NCBI RefSeq assembly: GCF_006491595.2
Contig: NZ_VEVQ02000006.1
Coordinates: 226,196-290,195 of the forward strand
DNA length: 64,000 nucleotides
Reading direction: 5' to 3'
From: Flavobacterium jejuense
Lineage (GTDB): Bacteria > Bacteroidota > Bacteroidia > Flavobacteriales > Flavobacteriaceae
Within the stretch, counting starts at the first letter, position 1; every line of letters starts with the position of its first letter. Under the pieces are notes generated by a model. That model made no database searches, had not been told where the DNA came from, and worked only from the letters and a program-made list of their open reading frames with translations. The position numbers were made by a program, and so were the translations under genes. Below are positions 35,458 to 42,410 of this stretch, piece by piece.

Positions 35458-35988
35458 ATGATTGAATTTAAGTGCAATATTTTTGATTCCATATTCTCCA
35501 AAGGACTTAGAAACTTCATGCTAGTGTGGGTTCTTTATTTATCAAGTAGCTTTATAAATTATTCTGAATTCATTCCTTCACAAATAGGTGTTTTTGAGAT
35601 TGTAATTATTTATCTTCTATTATTTGTAATCCAAATACTTCTAACCAATACTGATTTGATACTAGATGAAGAAGAAATAGTAATTCAATCGAGTCTTTTT
35701 AAAGGATTACGAAAAAGAAAATTCAAAATAGAACATATTTCGGAAATTATTTTTAAAGAGGAATGGACAGAATCTTCTAACAAAAGGAGTCGTTTTAAAA
35801 CGGTATTAAGGTTTATATTAAATAATTTTATATTGATGTGGTTCATTCCATGGGAATATAAATGGATTCAGATTAAAACGAAAAACAATGAAAAGTTCAG
35901 GTACTATTTCTTTGGGACAAATTATGACTGTTACGATAATGATAAAGAAATTCTTTTTGAAGATTTGTTTTTAGAATTAAATAATTAG
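35458..35988 (+). CDS. Membrane protein with PH-like cytoplasmic part, accessory island
   Basis: This 176-aa protein has two hydrophobic segments (about residues 17-33 and 43-62). A beta-rich domain (LILDEEEIVIQSSLFKGLRK, FKIEHISEIIFKEEW, WIQIKTKNNEKFRYYF) has the layout of bacterial PH-like domains. Function is unknown. Its stop lies within a few bases of the start of similarity to the 3' end of gapN, marking the right edge of the accessory segment. Confidence 0.55.
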   Translation: MIEFKCNIFDSIFSKGLRNFMLVWVLYLSSSFINYSEFIPSQIGVFEIVIIYLLLFVIQILLTNTDLILDEEEIVIQSSLFKGLRKRKFKIEHISEIIFKEEWTESSNKRSRFKTVLRFILNNFILMWFIPWEYKWIQIKTKNNEKFRYYFFGTNYDCYDNDKEILFEDLFLELNN

Positions 35989-35990
35989 TC

Positions 35991-36147
35991 TTTACGGTAG
36001 GAACACTAAGTATTCATGATGCCTTACGTTCGTTCTCGATAAGGAACCTTTGTAGCTTCAAAAGACTACGATTACAACAATGCCATTCTACAAGAATTAT
36101 TAGACAGTAAAAAAAGTAATTTCACTAATACCGATTATATTTTATAA
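35991..36147 (+). pseudogene. Duplicated, diverged 3' end of gapN
   Basis: About 150 bp align with 32624-32773 at roughly 88% identity and end at the same TAA. One extra G (near 36047) breaks the frame. Removing it gives the GapN C-terminus with about 13 synonymous changes and only two replacements (Asn to Tyr, Ile to Thr). The copy therefore diverged under selection, as part of a working gapN, before becoming a fragment. It is followed by a strong terminator that may be gapN's original one. Confidence 0.85.
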
Positions 36148-36166
36148 TAGCTTTAAAGTTTTATAT

Positions 36167-36205
36167 AAAAAAAGAAGTTGTCCATTTTAGACAGCTTCTT
36201 TTTTT
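36167..36205. terminator. Bidirectional terminator
   Basis: A stem AAAAAAAGAAGTTGTC/GACAGCTTCTTTTTTT (one G-T type mismatch) has a short loop. It lies between the gapN fragment and the convergent lipoprotein gene. Confidence 0.82.
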
Positions 36206-36265
36206 AACAAATCGATTAACTTAATAATTATGTCACGTTTTAATTCACTGTACATAAAATAAATC

Positions 36266-36763
36266 TTACAAAGTTTTATTTTTTTCTTCAGGTTTGTGAA
36301 ATTCAGATTGGTACTTCTCTAAAAATTGCTTTTGTTTTTTTATCATTTCTTGAGCTACTTTGTCAATATCCATGTAGTCTTTGCCAAAGTCACTTTCAAA
36401 AAAATCATCAGTAAAGAAATGTTTACTAAAAAGAGAATCTTTAGAAAAAAGAGAATCAAATCCTTGATTTTTAAAATCTGAAAAATTTGTAAAGAATCGT
36501 GACTTAAAAGATTCTAGCAAACTATCTTTTTCTAAAGAAGAAAGATTATCTAAATTGCCAGCTGAAGACCAAGAATAAATACTGTCATATTTGATTAAGT
36601 TTCCTTCATCATCAAATTCTTTTTCTACTGTCCAGTTCCCCTTTGGTTGCCCAACTATCGCTTTTTCAGTTTCTTTTATTTTTTCTCCATTTTTTTCTTT
36701 GGATTGCCCATTACAACTTGTACTTAATAATGCAACCACTAAAATTAATACATACTTTTTCAT
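36266..36763 (-). CDS. Hypothetical acidic lipoprotein
   Basis: This 165-aa SPII lipoprotein (Cys17 in LSTSCNGQ) has a Lys/Glu-rich linker (SKEKNGEKIKETEKA) and a helical body rich in Asp, Phe and Ser with repeated DSLFSK segments (FKNQGFDSLFSKDSLFSKH). The C-terminal helix is EMIKKQKQFLEKYQSEFHK. No family recognised. It is a single gene. Confidence 0.62.
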   Translation of the reverse strand: MKKYVLILVVALLSTSCNGQSKEKNGEKIKETEKAIVGQPKGNWTVEKEFDDEGNLIKYDSIYSWSSAGNLDNLSSLEKDSLLESFKSRFFTNFSDFKNQGFDSLFSKDSLFSKHFFTDDFFESDFGKDYMDIDKVAQEMIKKQKQFLEKYQSEFHKPEEKNKTL

Positions 36764-37192
36764 GATTTAAATTTTTAATTAAACATTATTTTGAGTTTGA
36801 AAATTTTATTACTTTCTATACTATTCGCACAAATAAAATACCAAAACGAAGAAGCTAAAATCTTTAACATTATTTTAAAATGAAAAGAGTATTATACTGC
36901 CAGATTTTCACTTTTAGTTGTCATTTTTTCAGTATTTTTAATTGTAAGTTGTTTATTATGAGATGTTTTTTTTTAATAATACTTATTGCTTTTACAAAAA
37001 GAAATAAAACCGTACACCGTCACTTCGAGTGTTTTTTTATAAAGATGCTTCTCCGCTTGTAGAGAATATCGATAACATTCTTTTAAAAAACTTTTCTCTC
37101 TTACGTATTCCCGTAAAAAAGCGATTTACTTTCTTTTTATTTTTACCCAAATTAAAATGATTACAAACACACTTCTTACCCTAAAAACAACT
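36764..37192. other. Non-coding interval with decayed gene starts
   Basis: No intact gene is supported. Two short stretches look like broken exported-protein starts: about 36793-36882 (LKILLLSILFAQIKYQNEE) and about 36880-36960, where a +1 frame reads RFSLLVVIFSVFLIVSC, a lipoprotein signal shifted out of frame from MKRVLY. At 37010-37095 a degenerate CGTCACTTCGAGTG ... ATCGATAACA element resembles the repeat at about 33735-33805. Confidence 0.4.
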
Positions 37193-37275
37193 TACGTACA
37201 TATAAATACGTACAAAAAACACGAAAAATACGTATTTATACGTATTGTGTGATTGAATTGAATAGATTAGATTTG
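37193..37275 (+). promoter_or_regulatory. TACGTA-repeat operator and promoter (copy 2) ahead of the cassette array
   Basis: TACGTA boxes lie at 37193, 37207, 37229 and 37239. The second pair has a 4-nt spacer (TTTA), and the linker contains AAAAAACACGAAAAA, matching copy 1. The -7 element TAGATTTG (37268-37275) begins 24 nt after the last box, exactly as in copy 1. It drives the AIPR gene and possibly the whole array. Confidence 0.65.
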
Positions 37276-37278
37276 TAT

Positions 37279-37346
37279 GTATAAAAAATGTAATTTATCA
37301 TACATATCTACCTATTTTTGGATGGCTTTGTATGATTTTGTTATAC
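37279..37346 (+). repeat. attC/attI-like site at the head of the array
   Basis: GTATAA (37279-37284) and GTTATAC (37340-37346) are complementary outer boxes. Inside, ATCATACA (37297-37304) pairs with TGTATGAT (37329-37336). This matches attC geometry and lies immediately after the promoter and before the AIPR gene. Confidence 0.5.
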
Positions 37347-37383
37347 ATATAAACAAGTTAGCTACAACTTAAAACAACATACA

Positions 37384-39066
37384 ATGACAGTAAAATATCC
37401 AGAAATACTTTCAGAAATAGATTTTTATAATATTGACGGTCGTACAGAAAGTGCTTCATTTTTAATGTGGTATCTAGAAAAATACTACCGACTTGACCGA
37501 CAACTTGCCATTGATTCTGTTTGTGATAACAGTGGTGACAAAGGTGTGGATGGAATTTATATTAATGAGGGAATGAGCACAATAGATGTATTTCAAACCA
37601 AAATAGCTCAAAGTGAAAAAAAATCAATAGGTGATAGTACCTTAAAGGAGTTTTTAGGAACGCTTGACCAATTTAGTTCAAAGGAAAAGTTAGAAAATTT
37701 GGTGAAAACGGCAGGTAAAGCGCAAATTTCATCTTTGATACAAAGATTGGATTTAGTTGAAAAACTTGATGCCTATAAAATAAGGGGAGTTTTCGTAACA
37801 AATGTTGATTTATCAGCTGATGGAGAGGCTCTTCTCAATCAAATAGATTTTATTGAGTTCTATGGTAAAACAGTATTGGAGAGCCAATATATCAGTGACA
37901 AAAAAGAAATAAATGTTCAAGCAGAAGCTGAATTTGATATATCTGAAAATGAAACGACAACTTATTTTGCTGATGCAGATACGATAACTTACATAGCACC
38001 AATAAAGGCTATTGAACTTGTCCAACTTGAGGGAATAAGTGACCAATCCATATTTGATTACAATGTTAGAGGCGCATTAGGGAATACAAAAATTAATAAA
38101 GGAATAGTAAGAAGTATTAAAGACAAGGGATTACATAAACAATTTCCATTATTCCATAATGGAATTACTATTGTTGCTGAAGAGGTGGAAAAGGTTGAAG
38201 ATGTACTAAAGATAAAAAGGTTTTATGTTGTAAACGGATGCCAAAGTTTAACCTCACTTCACAAAAATCAAGCTTACCTAACTGAGGATTTAAAAATTTT
38301 AACCAAAGTCATTAAGGTGCCTATAAATTCACCTCTTTCTTCTCAGATTACCGAGTATTCTAATAGTCAGAATGGAGTTAAACCAAGAGACTTCAAATCT
38401 TACAACCAAATTCAAATTAGACTTCAAAATGAAATTAGCGAAAAGTTTGGTACTGAATATTTTTATGAAATTAAAAGAGGCGAAATTGCACCGAATGGTT
38501 TAAAAGTAATTTCGAATGAAACAATGGGAGTGTTTCTTATGTCATTTGATATCGGTGAGCCCTGGAATACCCACAGAGTTTATCAAGTATTTGAGGATGC
38601 CTACAATAAACTTTTTGCCCGACCTGAAGTAAATGGTTCAAGACTAATTTTAATTCAAATAATTAACGAAGCACTTGTTGACAAAATTGAAGACTTAGAA
38701 AATAAGCTTATTGCAAGATATGCACTAACCAAATATGCATTAATGTATATTACTCGTGGAATCCTTGAAAATGATGTTGTAGGTCAAAAACTAATTCAAA
38801 ACCCTGAAACTTATGTTTCAACAAAAGAATTGAGGTCTGCTCTGAAGGAGGCATTGTTGGTAATAATAGATGATATTATTATTGATTTAAATGCGGAAGT
38901 AGGAGATTTGGCAGAAGATTTTGATTATAAGTCTAACCTTAGAAATGATGAATGGGTAAAAAGGCTTTCAAGAAATATAGTCTCAAATTATTTGAAACAA
39001 ATCAAGCGCAAGAGAATCCCTTCGTTTAGTGAAGAATTAGAAAAAGCTGTAGCTAACATTGTATAA
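37384..39066 (+). CDS. AIPR-family abortive-infection protein with N-terminal nuclease-like domain
   Basis: This 560-aa soluble protein has an N-terminal region (about residues 20-110) with GDKGVDGIYI (Asp56) followed by IDVFQTK (Asp68, Gln71, Lys73), a Mrr-like D-(D)xQxK variant of the PD-(D/E)xK nuclease motif. The AIPR domain (about 225-480) shows NVRGALGNTKINKGI, FPLFHNGITIVAEEV, RFYVVNGCQSLTSLHK and SQNGVKPRDFKS, the standard AIPR blocks. AIPR proteins are linked to abortive phage infection, and the nuclease fold suggests nucleic-acid cleavage. It is the first cassette of the array, and its stop codon lies inside the left arm of the next palindrome. Confidence 0.87.
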   Translation: MTVKYPEILSEIDFYNIDGRTESASFLMWYLEKYYRLDRQLAIDSVCDNSGDKGVDGIYINEGMSTIDVFQTKIAQSEKKSIGDSTLKEFLGTLDQFSSKEKLENLVKTAGKAQISSLIQRLDLVEKLDAYKIRGVFVTNVDLSADGEALLNQIDFIEFYGKTVLESQYISDKKEINVQAEAEFDISENETTTYFADADTITYIAPIKAIELVQLEGISDQSIFDYNVRGALGNTKINKGIVRSIKDKGLHKQFPLFHNGITIVAEEVEKVEDVLKIKRFYVVNGCQSLTSLHKNQAYLTEDLKILTKVIKVPINSPLSSQITEYSNSQNGVKPRDFKSYNQIQIRLQNEISEKFGTEYFYEIKRGEIAPNGLKVISNETMGVFLMSFDIGEPWNTHRVYQVFEDAYNKLFARPEVNGSRLILIQIINEALVDKIEDLENKLIARYALTKYALMYITRGILENDVVGQKLIQNPETYVSTKELRSALKEALLVIIDDIIIDLNAEVGDLAEDFDYKSNLRNDEWVKRLSRNIVSNYLKQIKRKRIPSFSEELEKAVANIV

Positions 39067-39181
39067 AAGCAATAGCGGGTGAAGTGGTAAAATCAAGGTC
39101 TGTGCATTTAATAAACTTTAGTGATGGCGGACAGGTAATCGCCTTAAAATCCGCTACTGCTCTTATACTTGAACATTATGC
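39061..39181 (+). repeat. attC-like site 1 (AIPR / DUF4238 junction)
   Basis: The left arm GTATAAAAGCAATAGCGG (39061-39078) pairs with CCGCTACTGCTCTTATAC (39151-39168), 16 of 18 positions. The outer box GTATAA complements GTTATAC at the AIPR cassette start. ATTATGC (39175-39181) begins the next cassette and complements the inverse core of site 2. The AIPR stop codon is inside the left arm. Confidence 0.7.
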
Positions 39182-39199
39182 ACAATATTCTGATAAACT

Positions 39200-40183
39200 A
39201 TGGCAACAGATTTGGTAAAAAGACAGCATTTTGTTCCTCGAACATACTTAAAACATTTTGGAGAACAAAAAGGAGATGAATTTTATATAGAAGTCTTACC
39301 CGCAAACGAAGCAGAAGTAAGTAAAATCTTTAATTCAAATATTAAAAATGTTGCATTAGAAAAACATCTTTACACTTTACCAGGTGAAACTAATGAACAA
39401 AAAATGGCTATAGAGAATTTTTATTCACAAGAACTTGAAGGCCATTATGATACAATTTATAACATTCTAACTGACCCAAATAAAATTGAAATAACAGCTG
39501 AAGAAAGAAGATTAATTATTTCTACTGTTATAACAATGTACTACCGAACTACAAAATGGGTTAACCTTAGTCGTGATTTAATGGGTAGAGTTTTTGAAAG
39601 AATGTTTCAACTTTGTGAACAAACAGGAACAGATTATTTTACATACGAAGGAGAAAAAATATCTATTGCGGGAAAAACTCTTAAAGAATTCACATCAGAA
39701 TTTAACAAAGAACGACAACCTGGAATGATTATAATTCAGTTAGAAACAGCTTTAAATTTAATTGCTCTAAGATTAGAAAATGATTCAATTTGTGTTCATA
39801 AAATTGAAGAAGATAGATTAGAATTTATAACAAGTGATAATCCAGTAATTGCAAAAAATAATAACCCTGAAAGGTTTGCTCCTTTCGACTCAACAAACAT
39901 TCTTGAATTACCTATAAACTCAAAACATAAATTAGTTTTGATGCCAGAATGCCCAGAAGAACTTCGAAATAGAATATTCAGAAGAACTTCAGTTGCTCCA
40001 TTTTCAGAAATAGAAAAACTAACAACTAATTTCTCTCAAATGCAAAATTCAGAAAAATTTATTTTTGGATCTAAAAATGGTATTGAATCTTATTTATTAA
40101 CTAAACAAGAATCCGAAAGACCAATTGAAGAAGGTGAAAATACAGCAGATATTTTTAGAAAATTAAAAGAATTAGGCCTATAA
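39200..40183 (+). CDS. DUF4238 family protein
   Basis: This 327-aa soluble protein has the N-terminal DUF4238 signature KRQHFVPRTYLKHFG, the FNSNIKNVALEKHLYTLPG segment, a helical middle (EERRLIISTVITMYYRT) and the LEFITSDNPVIAKNN block, where a conserved SDNPV-type motif is usual. The family is widespread in accessory regions; its activity is unknown. The gene is the sole occupant of its cassette: the 5' sequence TTATGCACA (39176) is the reverse complement of TGTGCATAA at 40189. Confidence 0.82.
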   Translation: MATDLVKRQHFVPRTYLKHFGEQKGDEFYIEVLPANEAEVSKIFNSNIKNVALEKHLYTLPGETNEQKMAIENFYSQELEGHYDTIYNILTDPNKIEITAEERRLIISTVITMYYRTTKWVNLSRDLMGRVFERMFQLCEQTGTDYFTYEGEKISIAGKTLKEFTSEFNKERQPGMIIIQLETALNLIALRLENDSICVHKIEEDRLEFITSDNPVIAKNNNPERFAPFDSTNILELPINSKHKLVLMPECPEELRNRIFRRTSVAPFSEIEKLTTNFSQMQNSEKFIFGSKNGIESYLLTKQESERPIEEGENTADIFRKLKELGL

Positions 40184-40190
40184 ATACTGT

Positions 40191-40326
40191 GCATAACATC
40201 CGTTTGTAGCAATTGCTAGGCTCGGTGTGTGTTCGGAATTTTCTCCGAAAATTCCACGAGGAGTTTTGTACTTGTAATCTTTTGTTATAAATTTACGCAA
40301 CTGCCACAAGCGGCAACACGTTGTGC
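40191..40326 (+). repeat. attC-like site 2, long type
   Basis: Outer boxes are GCATAAC (40191-40197) and GTTGTGC (40320-40326). Arm CCGTTTGTAGCAATTGC (40200-40216) faces GCAACTGCCACAAGCGG (40297-40313), 14 of 17 pairing. An inner hairpin GGAATTTT/AAAATTCC lies at about 40236-40256. The total of 136 bp is within the range of known attC sites. Confidence 0.75.
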
Positions 40327-40335
40327 TTAATTAGA

Positions 40336-40674
40336 ATGAATCGAACCAAAAATATAGACGATACCTGTGAATTAATTAAAGAGTCACTAAATGACACTTT
40401 GAACAAAAAGGGTTATGAACTTATAAAACAAGAATATCATGAAGAGTCTTTTGGTTCTCGATTTTTTGTTTGGGTAAACAGAATTGAAAAGCATTGTTTT
40501 AGATTGATTTGGGACGGAAAAGATTCTTGGTTTGTACTTGAAGAATCACCATATGTCTATGACTCTGAAAAGGTTGCTTGGGCTGACGTAATAATCGTTC
40601 CATTCGATTCGAATGTTAAAAAATCGGAATATAAAATAGAATTGACTAAAAGTATTATAGAAGAAATTGAATGA
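40336..40674 (+). CDS. Hypothetical cassette protein A
   Basis: The ATG at 40336 is chosen; the frame is also open from a TTG at 40321, but that lies inside the attC core. The 112-aa protein is small and acidic (NIDDTCELIKESLNDTL, FGSRFFVWVNRIEKHCFRLIWDGKDSWFVLEE, ITKSIIEEIE-like end). No family was recognised. Its stop overlaps the start of the next gene (ATGA), so the two are translationally coupled and share one cassette. Paired small genes in cassettes are often toxin-antitoxin or effector-immunity pairs; nothing here proves that. Confidence 0.6.
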   Translation: MNRTKNIDDTCELIKESLNDTLNKKGYELIKQEYHEESFGSRFFVWVNRIEKHCFRLIWDGKDSWFVLEESPYVYDSEKVAWADVIIVPFDSNVKKSEYKIELTKSIIEEIE

Positions 40675-41009
40675 TTAAAATTGAAGGTTCATATATTCAG
40701 TATGCAGCGGGATACGACAAGGACGATATCACAAATTCAGACGTTGACAAAGCTTTAAATGACCTGACAAATATGGACGATGAACACGGTGGATTTTGGG
40801 TAGGTGTATATGGAGCTGATACTGATGAATTTGTTCTCGAGTTTCATAAAAGCTTGACAATGTTTGGAAACTTTGGAGAAGAAGAAAACTATAAAATCAA
40901 CCTTGACAAATTAGAGTCAGCAAAAGACTATTTCAACCTGCTTTTGAATGGAGAGATTGACGAATTAAGAGAAAAATTAAAAATTGTTTTATATTTGAAA
41001 AGCCACTAA
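40671..41009 (+). CDS. Hypothetical cassette protein B
   Basis: This 112-aa acidic protein (YAAGYDKDDITNSDVDKAL, DDEHGGFWVGVYGADTDEF, LEFHKSLTMFGNFGEEENYK) has a C-terminal helix rich in Leu and Glu. The layout vaguely recalls Imm1-type immunity proteins, a weak impression only. It overlaps cassette gene A by 4 bp (ATGA), and its stop codon lies within the left arm of site 3, so the palindrome starts inside the coding region. Confidence 0.6.
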   Translation: MIKIEGSYIQYAAGYDKDDITNSDVDKALNDLTNMDDEHGGFWVGVYGADTDEFVLEFHKSLTMFGNFGEEENYKINLDKLESAKDYFNLLLNGEIDELREKLKIVLYLKSH

Positions 41010-41045
41010 AGGAAGGCGCTTCTTTTAGCTGGCTTAACGTTGTGC
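41001..41045 (+). repeat. attC-like site 3, compact type
   Basis: The left arm AGCCACTAAAGGAAG (41001-41015) pairs with CTTCTTTTAGCTGGCT (41019-41034), leaving one bulged C (41029), like the extrahelical bases of attC. It is followed by TAACGTTGTGC, which contains the same GTTGTGC box as site 2. The inverse core AAGCCAC is only a loose complement of its cassette start. Confidence 0.6.
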
Positions 41046-41081
41046 GTCAGTTTTGTGGAATGCTGAAAAAAAATACTATTA

Positions 41082-41657
41082 ATGAAATTAATTACAAATA
41101 TATTTTTACTTTTTTTATTAATATCTTGTTCAAGTGAACAATTTACATTTGAACAATATGAAAATTATCCTGTAAAAGTTGCTAGAAAAACTGTTACTTA
41201 TCCAAATAATACTTTTGAGTTTCTTCTGCCAATTAAATGGGAATGGAAAGTTGAAAATTATGATGAAGTTGATGAAATTAGTATTGGAATAGATGCGTTT
41301 TCAAAACCCAACGAAAAAAATTTTATTGATGCTATTTCAATACAAAAAGGAAAAGGGTTTTCTAATTCCAAAACTTTAGAAACCGAATATAAAATAATAT
41401 TGGAAAAGCTAAGACAGAATTCAGGTTATAAACTAATTGAATCGGGCAAAACATTATTTAATGAAAATGATTCTTACTTTGTACATTATAGATCAAATTC
41501 TGGAAATTCTGGTGAAATCGAAATAATTTCCTTAATAACTAAAAGTAAAAATGATAATAGTTTTTACTATTTAAATGCATCTGCTTCAAGAACAAATGAT
41601 TTAAAAAAGAACATGTCTATAATGGTTCAGTGTTTGAAAACCTTTAAAGAAAAGTAA
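41082..41657 (+). CDS. Cassette-borne lipoprotein
   Basis: This 191-aa SPII lipoprotein (Cys16 in LLISCSSE) has a body with NTFEFLLPIKWEWKVENYDEVDEIS, SIQKGKGFSNSKTLETEYKIIL, GNSGEIEIISLITKSKNDNSFYYLNASAS and MSIMVQCLKTFKEK. The pattern of a stress-like beta sandwich is similar to PsbP/DcrB-type lipoproteins, but no family is assigned. It is alone in its cassette: the 5' GTTGTGCGT (41039) is the exact complement of ACGCACAAC (41665-41673) at its 3' end. Confidence 0.65.
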   Translation: MKLITNIFLLFLLISCSSEQFTFEQYENYPVKVARKTVTYPNNTFEFLLPIKWEWKVENYDEVDEISIGIDAFSKPNEKNFIDAISIQKGKGFSNSKTLETEYKIILEKLRQNSGYKLIESGKTLFNENDSYFVHYRSNSGNSGEIEIISLITKSKNDNSFYYLNASASRTNDLKKNMSIMVQCLKTFKEK

Positions 41658-41666
41658 AAACCGAAC

Positions 41667-41801
41667 GCACAACCACCGTTTGTAGCAATTGCTAGGTTAG
41701 TGCTTTTTTGGAGTTTTCTTCGAAAATTCTATGAGTAGTTTTGTACTTGTAAAGTTTTGTTATAGATTTACGCAACTGTCACAAGCAGCCTAACGTTGTA
41801 G
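41667..41801 (+). repeat. attC-like site 4, long type
   Basis: Outer boxes are GCACAAC (41667-41673) and GTTGTAG (41795-41801). Arms are CCGTTTGTAGCAATTGC (41676-41692) and GCAACTGTCACAAGCAG (41772-41788), 12 of 17 pairing. At 135 bp it is nearly the same length as site 2 and shares much of its internal sequence. Confidence 0.75.
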
Positions 41802-41829
41802 CCAATTAAACACAAACCGTACTGATTAA

Positions 41830-42357
41830 ATGAAAATATTAGAAACAGAGAGATTAGAAATAAGGCGTTTACAAAGCGTAGATAAGGAACTCTTTGCTGA
41901 ATTGTTCACTGACCCTAAAGTTTTAGAACTTATACCTCAAAAAGCATTTACGGAAAATCAAATTAAGGATAGATTTAATAAAAGTCTTAATTTGGAATTA
42001 AGTGATTTAAATGACCAAAAATGTGCTTTCGGAATATTTGAAAGAGGGAAAACTGAATTAATTGGACTTGCTCTTTTTTTAATAAATGAAGAGGACGAAA
42101 AAGAATTGGGATATCGCTTTAGAGAAAAATATTGGGGAAAAGGATACGGAACTGAAACAACAAAAGGAATGTTGGAATATTATTTCAAACAAATGAAAGT
42201 TGGAAAAGTAACCGCAGATGTCAATATTGCTAATGTTGGGTCAGTAAAAATCTTAGATAAATTTATGAAACCTGTGCGTGAATTTTTTAATGAAAGAGAC
42301 AATTGTACAGATAGAAGATACGAATTGACAAAAAATAACTGGCTACAACACCGGTAG
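41830..42357 (+). CDS. GNAT acetyltransferase (RimJ/RimL-like), last cassette
   Basis: This 175-aa protein starts MKILETERLEIRRLQSVDKELFAELF and contains EDEKELGYRFREKYWGKGYGTETTKGML (acetyl-CoA loop) and VNIANVGSVKILDKFMKPVREFF, all typical of RimJ/RimL GNATs. The substrate is unknown; cassette-borne acetyltransferases may modify small molecules or proteins. The cassette start GTTGTAGCCA (41795) is the perfect complement of TGGCTACAAC at 42340-42349, which is inside the 3' coding end of this gene. Confidence 0.85.
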   Translation: MKILETERLEIRRLQSVDKELFAELFTDPKVLELIPQKAFTENQIKDRFNKSLNLELSDLNDQKCAFGIFERGKTELIGLALFLINEEDEKELGYRFREKYWGKGYGTETTKGMLEYYFKQMKVGKVTADVNIANVGSVKILDKFMKPVREFFNERDNCTDRRYELTKNNWLQHR

Positions 42358-42366
42358 CTGTTGTAC
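42340..42366 (+). repeat. attC-like site 5, minimal or truncated
   Basis: TACAACA (42344-42350) pairs perfectly with TGTTGTA (42359-42365) around CCGGTAGC; a GTTGTAC box ends it. The arms are much shorter than in sites 2 and 4, suggesting that the site lost its central part, perhaps when insertion elements arrived on the right. Confidence 0.55.
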
Positions 42367-42410
42367 AACCTCTCCAAAAAGCTAAATTTTCTAAATAAAT
42401 AAAAATATTG

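Noticed and set aside
36880..37062. 60-aa plus-strand frame starting MKRVLY as a gene
   Set aside because: It is Cys/Phe-rich without family features; a lipoprotein-like signal lies in another frame, so this is a decayed start.
40321..40335. TTG at 40321 as the start of cassette gene A
   Set aside because: The TTG is part of the GTTGTGC core box; the ATG at 40336 is a better start.
39061..42366. The inter-gene palindromes as ordinary terminators
   Set aside because: They lack T tails, have long variable loops, and carry outer boxes matching cassette starts; the true T-tailed terminator is at 42411-42446.
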